Positions 16,484-24,634 of a DNA stretch of 64,000 nt are shown one piece after another. The notes below the pieces were generated by a model, which made no database searches, was not told where the DNA came from, and was given only the letters and a program-made list of their open reading frames with translations. Origin of the DNA: Crenobacter intestini (GTDB lineage Bacteria; Pseudomonadota; Gammaproteobacteria; Burkholderiales; Chromobacteriaceae); contig NZ_STGJ01000011.1 in NCBI RefSeq assembly GCF_004919095.1, forward strand, positions 1-64,000. Reading direction: 5' to 3'. The position numbers and the translations under genes were made by a program. Position 1 is the stretch's first letter; the number at the start of each line of letters is the position of its first letter.

Positions 16484-17009
16484 CCCCCAGGTGCTATGGA
16501 CGCTGGCGGTCTTTTTCGGCCGCCTCTCCCTGCAGGCTTTCGGCGGCGTCAATGTGGCCTTGGGGAGCATGCAGCGCTTTTTTGTCGTCGAGCAGCAGTG
16601 GCTGGGCGCGGCCGAGTTTGCTGAACTCTTTGCCCTCGCGCAGACGGCGCCCGGGCCCAATGTGATAGTGGTGACTTTGCTGGGCTGGCGGGTGGCCGGC
16701 CTGGCGGGCGCGCTGGTGTCTACCCTGGCCATGCTCTTGCCTGCCGCACTGGTTGTCTACCTCTGTGCCTGCACGCTGGTTCGTAACCGGCAGCAACAGG
16801 TCGTGAAAGCCCTGCTCGCAGCACTGGCCCCTGCCACGGTCGGCCTGTTGCTCGCGTCGGGTGGCATCCTGGCACGCTCCAGCAACCACGGGCTGTCTGG
16901 CTGGGTGTTGACGTTGGTGACCGCTGTGGTCGCGTTGTCCTGCCGCGCGCATCCTCTGTGGTTGATCGCAGGCGGTGGCATGGCGGGTTGGCTCGTGCAA
17001 TATTCTTGA
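16476..17009 (+). CDS. chrA: ChrA-type chromate transporter, second half protein (copy B)
   Basis: This 177-aa partner of the preceding half protein carries QAFGGVNVALG and APGPNVIVVTLLG. It matches copy A at 11441 apart from about a dozen substitutions, and its C terminus changes to GWLVQYS. The start at 16476 is the position equivalent to copy A and overlaps the upstream gene by 8 bp. The 196 bp after it hold no gene or clear terminator. Confidence 0.9.
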   Translation: MADPQVLWTLAVFFGRLSLQAFGGVNVALGSMQRFFVVEQQWLGAAEFAELFALAQTAPGPNVIVVTLLGWRVAGLAGALVSTLAMLLPAALVVYLCACTLVRNRQQQVVKALLAALAPATVGLLLASGGILARSSNHGLSGWVLTLVTAVVALSCRAHPLWLIAGGGMAGWLVQYS

Positions 17010-17205
17010 ACCTGTCCCAAGCTGTCTTTGAGCCCACCGCTACCTGATCCGGCTTTCCGCGGGTCGCCAAAGTTGGCAATCCTGTTTGACCTCATCTTGC
17101 TGCCTATCCGTCGGACGTGACTGCACATACATTGAAAAATCTGCCTGGCGCTTAAGTTCTTCGCCGGCTTCATTTCGTTTTTGAACCTGAATCGGAGTAC
17201 CGCCC

Positions 17206-17667
17206 ATGCATGCAGCCAGCCAGATAGGCGTTCGCTCAGCCCTGATCCCCGGCTTGATCAACGCCGTGATCAACGGGGCCATCGCCTACCAGGGGTTCAA
17301 GGGCGCCGCGCTGATCCCGTTGACGGTTGACGTCTCCAACGGAGGAGAGATGACCGTCTGGTCCGAGGTGGTTGCCCTGTCGTTCTCGCTGTCGGCCATC
17401 CTCGGCGTGATCACGGCCGTGTTGTTCCAGAAGTCCGCCGGCGTCACCCCGCGCAAACCGGTGTTTCCCACCCTTGTGCTGTTGGCCTTGGAGCAGGCGG
17501 TGATGCTGTTCGGCGCAAGTGTGATCTTTGCCTTGCTGTGGCACCGCCTGGCAGGGACCGTACTGGTCAGCCCGCTTGCGGCCGCCTTGTTTGTCGCCGC
17601 GGCTGCAGCTGTCATCACCATCATCGTCGACATCCGCGTGAAGCGTGCCGTGTTGCGCAAGGACTGA
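17206..17667 (+). CDS. Hypothetical four-helix membrane protein
   Basis: This 153-aa protein has about four hydrophobic segments (near residues 12-32, 58-78, 88-112 and 120-142) and a basic tail, VKRAVLRKD. I recognise no family. SD GGAG lies 8 bases before the ATG. The LysR gene at 17699 follows closely, suggesting co-transcription or regulation. A small transporter or an uncharacterised permease-like protein is possible, but no motif supports a specific role. Confidence 0.75.
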   Translation: MHAASQIGVRSALIPGLINAVINGAIAYQGFKGAALIPLTVDVSNGGEMTVWSEVVALSFSLSAILGVITAVLFQKSAGVTPRKPVFPTLVLLALEQAVMLFGASVIFALLWHRLAGTVLVSPLAAALFVAAAAAVITIIVDIRVKRAVLRKD

Positions 17668-17698
17668 TCAAGTTGACGACATCGCACGGAGCAAGCCT

Positions 17699-18586
17699 GT
17701 GGCCGGGTTTGAGCTGATCAACCCCCTGTGGCTGCGCTCCTTGCTGGCCGTGGTGGCGACCGGCAGCTTCACCCGTGCGGCCGAGGCGCTGGATATCACG
17801 CAGGCGGCGGTCAGCCAGCATATCCGCCATCTGGAGGACGGCTACGGGCGTTTGCTGCTGCGCGAGCGGCGGCAGATCGAACTGACGCCGCAAGGGCGGC
17901 TGCTGTTCGAATACGCCGAAGAGGTGGCGGCGGCGACCGCCCGCCTGCGCGCCAGGCTTGCCGACGACGACCCGGCGCAGGGCGCGGTGTCGCTGGCGAC
18001 GCCCGGCAGCATCGGGCTCGCGCTCTACCGCTGTCTACTCGACTTGCAGGCGCGCCACCCGGGCTTGCAGGTCAGCCACCGCTTCGCGCCCAGCGCGCAG
18101 ATCGCCGCCATGCTGCTGGACGGGCAGATTGAGTTCGGCCTCTCCACCCGGCCGCCGGACGACACGCGGCTTGAGGCGAGCGAGTTCGTCGACGAGGCGC
18201 TGCGGCTGGTGTTGCCCGCTGGCCACCCGCAACCCGACTGGGCTGTTTTGCAGCGTCTGGGCATGATCGGCCACCCGGACGGCGCCGACATGGCGGCGAG
18301 GCTCTTTAGCCGCCGCTACCCGGGGCAGCGGGTGTCGACGCTCCCCGAGCGCGGCTTCGTCAACCAGATCAGCCTGATCCTCGAGCCGGTCGCCCGCGGA
18401 CTCGGCTTTACCGTGTTGCCGCAGTTCGCGGTCAGCGCCTTCGGCCGCCCGTCCGAGCTTTATGTGGTCGAACAGGACCCGCCGGTGGTCGACACCTTAT
18501 GGCTGGTCACCCGCCGCGAATGGCCGCTCAGCGCGGCCGCGTCGCACGCGCTGGAAGCGATGCGCGCGCATCTGGCGGCCATGTAA
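17699..18586 (+). CDS. LysR-type transcriptional regulator
   Basis: The protein has about 295 aa. The helix-turn-helix FTRAAEALDITQAAVSQHIRHLE lies near residues 20-42, followed by a full effector-binding domain ending LEAMRAHLAAM. The GTG at 17699 is preferred because ACGGAG lies 7 bases upstream and it starts just before the domain. An ATG at 17645 inside the preceding gene is possible but has no SD. No divergent target is present. The preceding membrane protein gene is the nearest candidate target. Confidence 0.85.
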   Translation: MAGFELINPLWLRSLLAVVATGSFTRAAEALDITQAAVSQHIRHLEDGYGRLLLRERRQIELTPQGRLLFEYAEEVAAATARLRARLADDDPAQGAVSLATPGSIGLALYRCLLDLQARHPGLQVSHRFAPSAQIAAMLLDGQIEFGLSTRPPDDTRLEASEFVDEALRLVLPAGHPQPDWAVLQRLGMIGHPDGADMAARLFSRRYPGQRVSTLPERGFVNQISLILEPVARGLGFTVLPQFAVSAFGRPSELYVVEQDPPVVDTLWLVTRREWPLSAAASHALEAMRAHLAAM

Positions 18587-18651
18587 GGGCGGGCATTGTA
18601 AGACCGCGGCTATTTGTAGATGACTGTCAGCCTTGGCGGCTACGGCTGGGG

Positions 18652-19191
18652 TCATTCTTCAGCGAAGTTCCGCAAGTCCTGGGCAATGTCTTCCCATTGT
18701 TCTGCGCTGATCGGGGCTCTAGCCAGATACCGGACGAAAAAGGCGCCTTCCGCCGCCAAAAAAGCCATACGCAGATGCTTTTCCTCGTCGGTGGTTGCCG
18801 AAAAGTCTCCCATGCGGTCTGCGTACCACTGCATGACCCCATCCATCCTGCTGTTAGTGCTCGCCAGTGCAGCGAGAGACGCCGCCATTCGGCTGTTGGC
18901 ATCTTCAGCCGGCTCCAGCATGGTCTGGATGTGGGCGCGGACGCGATCCCGCAAAGTGAGGGAGTCACCTGCGCGCTGTATGAACGCGCCCCTCTCTTGC
19001 TGCAACCATCGTTCCAGCAATGCCTCGATCATGCCTTCCCGGCTGGAGAACACCGATTGCACTGTGGCCTTGGAAAGGCCGGATGTCGTAGCCACGGAGC
19101 CGAACGTGAGCCCGGATGGGCCGAGGGTAGAAACGACTTGTTCCACCGAATCCAGCAAGCGTTCACGGTCTACGGTTCGAGGTCTCGTCAC
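18652..19191 (-). CDS. TetR-family repressor
   Basis: This 179-aa protein has the N-terminal TetR helix-turn-helix (residues 8-55, GLTFGSVATTSGLSKATVQSVFSSREGMIEALLERW) and an all-helical ligand-binding domain. It is divergent from the SMR exporter at 19252. The 60-bp gap contains a nearly perfect 22-bp palindrome (19214-19235), a typical TetR operator, so repression of the exporter and of itself is very likely. The inducing ligand is presumably a cationic substrate of the exporter. Confidence 0.92.
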   Translation of the reverse strand: MTRPRTVDRERLLDSVEQVVSTLGPSGLTFGSVATTSGLSKATVQSVFSSREGMIEALLERWLQQERGAFIQRAGDSLTLRDRVRAHIQTMLEPAEDANSRMAASLAALASTNSRMDGVMQWYADRMGDFSATTDEEKHLRMAFLAAEGAFFVRYLARAPISAEQWEDIAQDLRNFAEE

Positions 19192-19213
19192 TTTTCATTG
19201 CTCCTCTCTCTTG

Positions 19214-19235
19214 TTAAGATACGATCGTATTTTAA
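19214..19235. promoter_or_regulatory. TetR operator palindrome
   Basis: The core ATACGATCGTAT is a perfect 12-bp palindrome. Flanks TTAAG and TTTAA extend it to 22 bp with one mismatched pair. It lies between the divergent TetR and SMR genes, 17 bp before the exporter ATG, where bound repressor would block initiation. Confidence 0.8.
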
Positions 19236-19251
19236 CGGGAAAGTGTCCGTG

Positions 19252-19575
19252 ATGTTCATGAGTTGGATTTATCTATGTCTTGCCGGTCTTCTTGAAATCG
19301 GCTGGCCGGTTGGCCTGAAAATGGCACAGGACCCTGCTACGCGGGTTCTTGGCATTGCCACGGCGATTTTTTTCATGGCAGCAAGTGGAGCCTTGCTCTG
19401 GCTATCGCAGAAGCACATCCCGATCGGTACTGCGTACGCGGTCTGGACTGGCATCGGTGGCGCAGGCACTTTCCTCGTCGGGGTCCTGTATTACGGAGAC
19501 CCGGCAACTTTTGCCCGCTTCATGGGGGTCGGGCTGATCATCGCAGGGGTCGTGACACTCAAATTGGCGCACTGA
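19252..19575 (+). CDS. SMR-family exporter, Gdx/SugE type
   Basis: This 107-aa inner-membrane protein has four transmembrane helices. It has the SugE/Gdx pattern LAGLLEIGWPVGLKMAQ with the essential membrane Glu, GTAYAVWTGIGGAGT in helix 3, and a C-terminal GLIIAGVVTLKLAH. These features separate guanidinium exporters (Gdx) from the EmrE multidrug subtype. The Trp of GW is kept, while the usual A in GWAIGLK is replaced by P. Members act as dual-topology dimers. Control here is by TetR rather than a guanidine riboswitch, so another quaternary cation is possible. Confidence 0.88.
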   Translation: MFMSWIYLCLAGLLEIGWPVGLKMAQDPATRVLGIATAIFFMAASGALLWLSQKHIPIGTAYAVWTGIGGAGTFLVGVLYYGDPATFARFMGVGLIIAGVVTLKLAH

Positions 19576-19661
19576 GCCCGTCCAGCTGGCCGATTTCAAC
19601 ATCCTGCGAGCAGGGCGTCAGGCAACTGGGCGCAGCCGTGTCGCTGCGCTGGTTTGTGGTT

Positions 19662-20672
19662 TTAATGCAGGCTGTCCAGCGCCAGCACCTGCTTGCCGCG
19701 CACCCGTCCGGCCAACTGTCGGTGCAAGGCGGCGGTCAGTTGCGCGGCGTCCGGTTGGATCACTCTGATCGGCAGCGGGGCGATGCGGTTTTGCTGCAGC
19801 ATCGCCAGCACCTCGTCCCCCATCCGCGCGAGGTCCCGCTGGGCAGACAAGTCGCCGCTGATCCACGCGCCGCCCAGCGCGATCACATGGATGCCTGGCG
19901 CGAGCGCGAACAGGTCGATGCCGGTGGTGTCGGGCATGCCCAGCAGGCTGGCGAACTGCCCGCCGAACTTCATCAGTTGCAGGTCGCGATGTGCGGCCTC
20001 GCCGCCGATGCCGTCCAGCACCGCGTCGACGCCTGCGCCTTGCGTCAATTCACGCACCCGCGCAGCCACGTCTTCGTTTTGGTAGTCGATCACTGCGTCG
20101 GCGCCGAGCGACGCGACGTAGTCTGCGTTGCGGGATGACGCGGTGGCGATCACGCGCGCGCCCAGCGCCTTGGCCATCTGCACCGCGAAGCCGCCGACGC
20201 CGCCGGCGGCCGCCTCGATCAGGAGGGTCTGCCCCGATTGCAGGCGCAGCCGGCGCGACAGCGCCTGCCAGGCGGTCAGCGCCGCGCAGGGCAGGCTGGC
20301 GGCGGTGACGAGGTCGATTTCGTCCGGTACCACGCTCACGGCGTGCGCCGGCGTCACCACCCACTGGGCAAAGGTGCCGGGCGGCGCCAGCGCGGTATGC
20401 GCGATGACGCGCCGGCCCAGCCAGGCCGCATCCACCCCTGCACCGACCGCGTCGACCACCCCGGCGGCGTCGACGCCGGGCACGTGCGGCCAGCGCCAGG
20501 CCGGATGGCCGCCCACGCACAGCTTGGCGTCGACCGGGTTGAGCGCAGCGGCGGCGATACGCAGCCGGATTTCGCCCGCAGCCGGCGCCGGGCGCGGCAG
20601 TGTGGCGGCCTGCAGCGCGAAGTCGGCTTGAGCGCTTGGCAGTACGAAGGCCTGCATGGTGGTGTCAGTCAT
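19662..20672 (-). CDS. NADPH:quinone-type MDR oxidoreductase
   Basis: The 336-aa protein shows AAAALNPVDAKLCVGG near residue 40, VPGVDAAGVV near 65, and a canonical nucleotide-binding AAAGGVGGFAVQMAKALGARVIAT near 150. There are no zinc ligands, so it is a zeta-crystallin/quinone reductase type. The ATG at 20672 has SD AAAGGA. It lies 13 bp downstream of dkgB, so the two NAD(P)H oxidoreductases are probably one transcript dealing with reactive carbonyls or quinones. Confidence 0.88.
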   Translation of the reverse strand: MTDTTMQAFVLPSAQADFALQAATLPRPAPAAGEIRLRIAAAALNPVDAKLCVGGHPAWRWPHVPGVDAAGVVDAVGAGVDAAWLGRRVIAHTALAPPGTFAQWVVTPAHAVSVVPDEIDLVTAASLPCAALTAWQALSRRLRLQSGQTLLIEAAAGGVGGFAVQMAKALGARVIATASSRNADYVASLGADAVIDYQNEDVAARVRELTQGAGVDAVLDGIGGEAAHRDLQLMKFGGQFASLLGMPDTTGIDLFALAPGIHVIALGGAWISGDLSAQRDLARMGDEVLAMLQQNRIAPLPIRVIQPDAAQLTAALHRQLAGRVRGKQVLALDSLH

Positions 20673-20685
20673 GGCGGGCGTCCTT

Positions 20686-21492
20686 TCAGTCATCCCAGGC
20701 AGAAGCAATGTCGGGCGGGGTAGCCAGCCTTGCCTGACGGTTGAGGCGGACGATGGCGGCCATGTCCGCGTCGTCCAGTGCAAGCTCGCTTGCGGCCAGG
20801 TTGCTTTGCAGGTTGGCCGCGCGGGTGGACGAAGGGATCACCGAGAAGCCCTGCTGCATGGCCCAGGCCAGCGCGACCTGTGCGACGGTGGCCCCGCGCC
20901 TAGCAGCGATGCCCTGCAGCACCGCATCCTGCATCACCTGCCCGTAGGCAAGAGTCATGTAGGAGGTGACGTGCACGTTCTGGCTTTGCAAGAAGCGCAC
21001 CAGACGCGGGCTCTGCACGTAGGGGCTCAGCTCGATCTGGTTGGTGGCAAGGCCCGCCGGGCCGACTACCGACAGCGCGCGTGTGGTGTCGGCGATATTG
21101 AAGTTGGACACGCCGATCAGCCGGGTCAGCCCCTGCGCCTGCGCGTCGGCCAGCGCTTCCACGCTGTCTTCCAGCCTGACCGGGCCGTTTGGTGCCGGCC
21201 AGTGGATCAGCGCGAGGTCCAGCCGGTCGACCCCCAGCTTGTCCGCGCTCTCGCGCAGGCTTGCCTGCAACTTGCCCGGCGCCATGCTGTCGACCCAGAC
21301 CTTGCTGGTGATGAACAGCGCGTCGGGCGAGAGCCCGGACGCCTTGATCGCCTGCCCGATGTCCGCCTCGTTGCCGTAGATCTGCGCGGTGTCGATCGCG
21401 CGGTAACCCAGCTCGAGCGCCTGCGTCACCGAATCGATGACCGTTTGCCCCTTGAGGCGGAAGGTGCCGACACCGATGGCCGGAATGTTCAT
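20686..21492 (-). CDS. dkgB: 2,5-diketo-D-gluconate reductase B (aldo/keto reductase)
   Basis: This 268-aa AKR protein matches E. coli DkgB closely by eye: IPAIGVGTFRLKG at the start, ALELGYRAIDTAQIYGNEADIGQAI with catalytic Asp and Tyr, LDLALIHWPAPN with the catalytic His, TNQIELSPYVQ, and SVIPSSTRAANLQSNL near the cofactor site. DkgB reduces 2,5-diketogluconate and methylglyoxal with NADPH. It is the first gene of a two-gene transcript with the MDR oxidoreductase. The VOC proteins next door also fit carbonyl detoxification. Confidence 0.92.
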   Translation of the reverse strand: MNIPAIGVGTFRLKGQTVIDSVTQALELGYRAIDTAQIYGNEADIGQAIKASGLSPDALFITSKVWVDSMAPGKLQASLRESADKLGVDRLDLALIHWPAPNGPVRLEDSVEALADAQAQGLTRLIGVSNFNIADTTRALSVVGPAGLATNQIELSPYVQSPRLVRFLQSQNVHVTSYMTLAYGQVMQDAVLQGIAARRGATVAQVALAWAMQQGFSVIPSSTRAANLQSNLAASELALDDADMAAIVRLNRQARLATPPDIASAWDD

Positions 21493-21590
21493 CTGAATCC
21501 CTTTTAGATTTGCTTGGTAAAGAAATTCGGCCAGCGCCAGTGGCCTTGGCGCGAGTCGTCAGGCCGCTGGCGTGTTTGCCGTGTTTGGCT

Positions 21591-22088
21591 TTAGCTTTGA
21601 TAAGCACCGGCCGAATAGGTCAGCTCGTAGCTGTGGCTGTAGATCTCGACGATGTTGCCGAACGGGTCTTCCATGTAGACCATGCGGTACGGCTTCTCGC
21701 CCGGGTAGTACTCGCGCACCGGCATGCGCTGCTTGCCGCCGGCGGCGACGATCTTGGCGGCCAGACCTTCGACGTCCGGGTCTTGCACGCAGAAGTGGAA
21801 CACGCCGGTCTTCCAGTATTCGAAGTTGTTCTCGGGACGCACGCTATTTGGAAACTGGAATATTTCGACGCCGATCTTGTCGCCGGTCGACAGGTGGGCA
21901 ATGCGGAACGAACCCCAGCCCGGGCCGAACACATCACTGCACATCACGCCAATGGCCGAGTCGTCTTCGGTGATGGTGGTCGGCGGCATGATCAGGTACC
22001 AGCCCATCACTTCGGTGTAGAACTTGACGGCGGCTTCAAGGTCGGTGACGGAGATGCCGATATGGCTGAAATTGCGCGGGTAGGTCAT
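21591..22088 (-). CDS. VOC-family (glyoxalase-like) protein, copy 1
   Basis: This 165-aa vicinal-oxygen-chelate protein starts NFSHIGISVTDLEAAVKFYTEVMGW and has FHFCVQDPDVEGLAAKI mid-protein and MVYMEDPFGNIVEIYSHSY near the end. The His and Glu metal positions are in place (HIG..., GNIVEIY). It is nearly identical to the gene immediately upstream at 22222, differing at about 15 positions such as FQFPNSVRPENNFEYWKT. Function in this subgroup is unknown. Lactoylglutathione lyase or dioxygenase-like activity is possible. Confidence 0.88.
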   Translation of the reverse strand: MTYPRNFSHIGISVTDLEAAVKFYTEVMGWYLIMPPTTITEDDSAIGVMCSDVFGPGWGSFRIAHLSTGDKIGVEIFQFPNSVRPENNFEYWKTGVFHFCVQDPDVEGLAAKIVAAGGKQRMPVREYYPGEKPYRMVYMEDPFGNIVEIYSHSYELTYSAGAYQS

Positions 22089-22221
22089 GGCTTTCCCATT
22101 TCATGCTGTTAGTGAGATCTGAACATTAGTCGAGAAGCTGATCCGTTCCAGTTCGCCATCAGGCGCGGCCGTCGCCTCGGTCCATCCTCGGCTTTGGCAT
22201 GCGCCTTGAGGTACGCGACAC

Positions 22222-22719
22222 TCAGCCTTGATAAGCGCCGGCAGAGTAGGTCAGCTCGTAGCTGTGGCTGTAGATCTCTATGATGTTGCCGAACGGGTCT
22301 TCCATGTAGACCATGCGGTACGGCTTCTCGCCCGGGTAGTACTCGCGCACCGGCATGCGCTGCTTGCCGCCGGCGGCGACGATTTTGGCGGCCAGCCCTT
22401 CGACGTCCGGGTCCTGCACGCTGAAGTGGAACACGCCGCTCTTCCAGAATTCGAAGTTGTTCTCGCGGCGCTCGCTGTTGGGGAACTCGAACAGCTCGAC
22501 GCCGATCTTGTCGCCGGTCGACAGGTGGGCGATGCGGAACGAACCCCAGCCCGGGCCGAACACGTCGTTGCACATCACGCCGATGGCCGAGTCGTCTTCG
22601 GTGATGGTGGTCGGCGGCATGATCAGGTACCAGCCCATCACTTCGGTGTAGAACTTGACGGCGGCGTCCAGGTCGGTGACGGTGATGCCGATATGGCTGA
22701 AATTGCGCGGGTAGCTCAT
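22222..22719 (-). CDS. VOC-family (glyoxalase-like) protein, copy 2
   Basis: The 165-aa protein has the same architecture and metal positions as its tandem neighbour at 21591. SD AGGAAAC precedes the ATG at 22719. The gene pair is separated by 133 bp of non-coding DNA. The few substitutions lie mainly in the middle (ELFEFPNSERRENNFEFWKSG). That suggests recent duplication with slight change in the substrate pocket, or dosage selection. Confidence 0.9.
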   Translation of the reverse strand: MSYPRNFSHIGITVTDLDAAVKFYTEVMGWYLIMPPTTITEDDSAIGVMCNDVFGPGWGSFRIAHLSTGDKIGVELFEFPNSERRENNFEFWKSGVFHFSVQDPDVEGLAAKIVAAGGKQRMPVREYYPGEKPYRMVYMEDPFGNIIEIYSHSYELTYSAGAYQG

Positions 22720-22879
22720 GGTGTTTCCTGCTTGGTGGTGTCTGGAAGCGGCCATTCTAGGAAGCCCCATCCATAAGTTGAACAGACTGTTGCTTATGGT
22801 TTTGATTAAAATTTCTAATGCCGGTAGCGCACCCGCACGGCGGGCGTCTGCCGCCGGCCCGGGCGGAAGGGGGGAGAGG

Positions 22880-24001
22880 ATGGCTGTTGACGGTTTGCTG
22901 CGCCGGGAGCGGCGACAGCCTTGCTTTGGCCGGGCGCTGCTCGCGGCTGGCGTGGCGCTTGTGTTCTTGCTTGCAGGCTGTGGCAACAGCTACTACCGCG
23001 GCCCGGTCAGTGCGCACTTCGACGGCCAGAAATTCAATAACCCGTGGGCGCCGATGCCCGAGCGCTTCTGGGACTTTCTCAAGTGGCGCGCCACCGCCGA
23101 GCAAGGATACTGGCCGGCGTCGGTCAAGGTGTCGACGTCCGTCCCCCCGCGCAGGGTGGAGGGGGACGCGTTGCGGGTAACCTACGTCGGGCACGCCTGC
23201 GTGCTGTTGCAGACGCAGGGGGTGAACATCCTGACCGACCCGATCTGGTCGGCGCGTGCCAGCCCGTTCGGCTTTGCCGGCCCCAGGCGTGTGGCCGCCC
23301 CGGGCGTGCGTTTCGAAGACCTGCCGCCGATCGACGTGGTGCTGGTCAGCCACAACCATTACGACCACATGGACCTGCCGACGCTCGACCGCCTGCACCA
23401 GGCGTTCAAACCGCTGGTGCTCGCACCGCTTGGCAACGACAAGATCATGAAAGAGGCGGTCCCCGACTTGCGCGTACAGGCGCTGGACTGGGGGCAGGGC
23501 GTCGCGTTTGGGCCAAACCTGCGCTTTACTCTGGAGCCGATGCAGCACTGGTCGGCGCGCGGCCTGTTCGACCGGCGCGACGCCCTGTGGGGCGCGTTTG
23601 TTGTCGAGGCGCCGGGCGGCCCCGTCTACTTCCTGGGCGACGCGGGCTACGCACAAGCCCTGTCGGCCGAGGTGCTGGCCAAGTACGGCAAACCGAGGTT
23701 CAGCCTGTTGCCGGTGGGCGCTTACCAGCCGCGCTGGTTCATGCAGTACGCGCACATGACGCCCGCCGAGGCGGTGCAGACCTACCGGGATCTGGGCCGC
23801 ACCTACGCGATGGGCACGCAGTACGAGGTGTTCGCCATGGCCGACGAAGCGTACGCGGCGCCCCGCCAGGCGCTGACTGCCGCCATGGTGGAAAAGGGCG
23901 TCACGGCCGAGCGCTTCAGGCTGCCCGAGGTGGGCGGCTGGTTCGTGGTGCCGCCGCTTGAGGCGGCGCAGGGCCTGCAGGCGGCCAAACCGGCAAACTG
24001 A
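22880..24001 (+). CDS. MBL-fold metallo-hydrolase lipoprotein (NAPE-PLD/UlaG-like)
   Basis: The 373-aa protein has a lipoprotein signal, FLLAGC, with lipidated Cys34. The metallo-beta-lactamase motif HNHYDH lies at residues 158-163, preceded by TYVGHACVLLQTQGVNILTDPIWS, the start typical of NAPE-PLD and RomA-like proteins. A late GDAGYA gives the bridging Asp. The ATG at 22880 is directly preceded by AAGGGGGGAGAGG and yields the signal peptide. A frame opening at 22718 has no SD. It probably acts at the periplasmic face on a phosphodiester or lactone substrate. It may be co-transcribed with the lipocalin 69 bp downstream. Confidence 0.88.
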   Translation: MAVDGLLRRERRQPCFGRALLAAGVALVFLLAGCGNSYYRGPVSAHFDGQKFNNPWAPMPERFWDFLKWRATAEQGYWPASVKVSTSVPPRRVEGDALRVTYVGHACVLLQTQGVNILTDPIWSARASPFGFAGPRRVAAPGVRFEDLPPIDVVLVSHNHYDHMDLPTLDRLHQAFKPLVLAPLGNDKIMKEAVPDLRVQALDWGQGVAFGPNLRFTLEPMQHWSARGLFDRRDALWGAFVVEAPGGPVYFLGDAGYAQALSAEVLAKYGKPRFSLLPVGAYQPRWFMQYAHMTPAEAVQTYRDLGRTYAMGTQYEVFAMADEAYAAPRQALTAAMVEKGVTAERFRLPEVGGWFVVPPLEAAQGLQAAKPAN

Positions 24002-24070
24002 CGCAAGCTGCCGCCAGCCTTCAAGGCGCGGGCGCCAGTAGGGTTTAATGTTTTTCTCAAGGAGAAACCG

Positions 24071-24613
24071 ATGCGCTTGGCTTCTGTTCACACGCTGTTG
24101 ATCGCAGCGACCAGCCTGTTGCTGTCCGCCTGCTCGACCCTGCCGCCTGCCGGTATTACCCCGGTGACGGGCTTCGAGCCGGCGCGTTACACCGGCAAGT
24201 GGTACGAGATCGCCCGGCTGGATCACGTGTTCGAGCGCGGGCTGAGCGACGTGAGCGCCGACTACACGCAAAAGGCGGACGGCTCGATCCGGGTGCTCAA
24301 TCGTGGCTACGACACTGCGGGTGCGCGCTGGAAGGAGGCGGAAGGCCGGGCGCTGTTTAACACCTCGCCCGATGTCGCCTCGCTCAAGGTGTCTTTCTTT
24401 GGCCCGTTCTTCGGCGGCTACCACGTGGTTGCGCTGGACCCGCACTATCAATGGGCGCTGGTCGCCGGCAACAACCGCGACTACCTGTGGATCCTCGCGC
24501 GCGAGAAGACGCTGCCAGCCGACATCAAGACGGCCTTGCTCGCGCAGGCCGCCGCGCTTGGCTACGCGACCGAGAAGCTGATCTGGGTGACGCAGACGCG
24601 GCCGGACGCCTGA
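24071..24613 (+). CDS. blc: Outer-membrane lipocalin
   Basis: This 180-aa lipoprotein has lipobox LLSAC (Cys21). The lipocalin signature YTGKWYEIARLDHVFERGL lies near residues 40-58, DVSADYTQKADGSIRVLNRGYD follows, and NNRDYLWILAREK is the second conserved region near residue 137. These match bacterial Blc, which binds lysophospholipids and is induced under envelope stress. SD AAGGAGA. It is convergent with the histidine kinase, 21 bp apart, with no clear terminator between. Confidence 0.92.
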   Translation: MRLASVHTLLIAATSLLLSACSTLPPAGITPVTGFEPARYTGKWYEIARLDHVFERGLSDVSADYTQKADGSIRVLNRGYDTAGARWKEAEGRALFNTSPDVASLKVSFFGPFFGGYHVVALDPHYQWALVAGNNRDYLWILAREKTLPADIKTALLAQAAALGYATEKLIWVTQTRPDA

Positions 24614-24634
24614 GGGTGATAGCTGCTGGCGTTC

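Larger units (their letters stand above)
15495..16985 (+). repeat. Segmental duplication, copy B of 10463-11950
   Basis: Porin 3' end, terminator, spacer, chrA first half and chrA second half occur in the same order, spacing and orientation as at 10463-11950. The shared spacer includes the SD region GGATAGGGGGAAGAGG. Similarity begins inside the porin gene and stops inside the last codons of the second chrA gene. About 3.5 kb (LysR, MFS, MDR genes) separate the copies. No insertion sequence or flanking repeats are visible at the ends. Confidence 0.88.
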
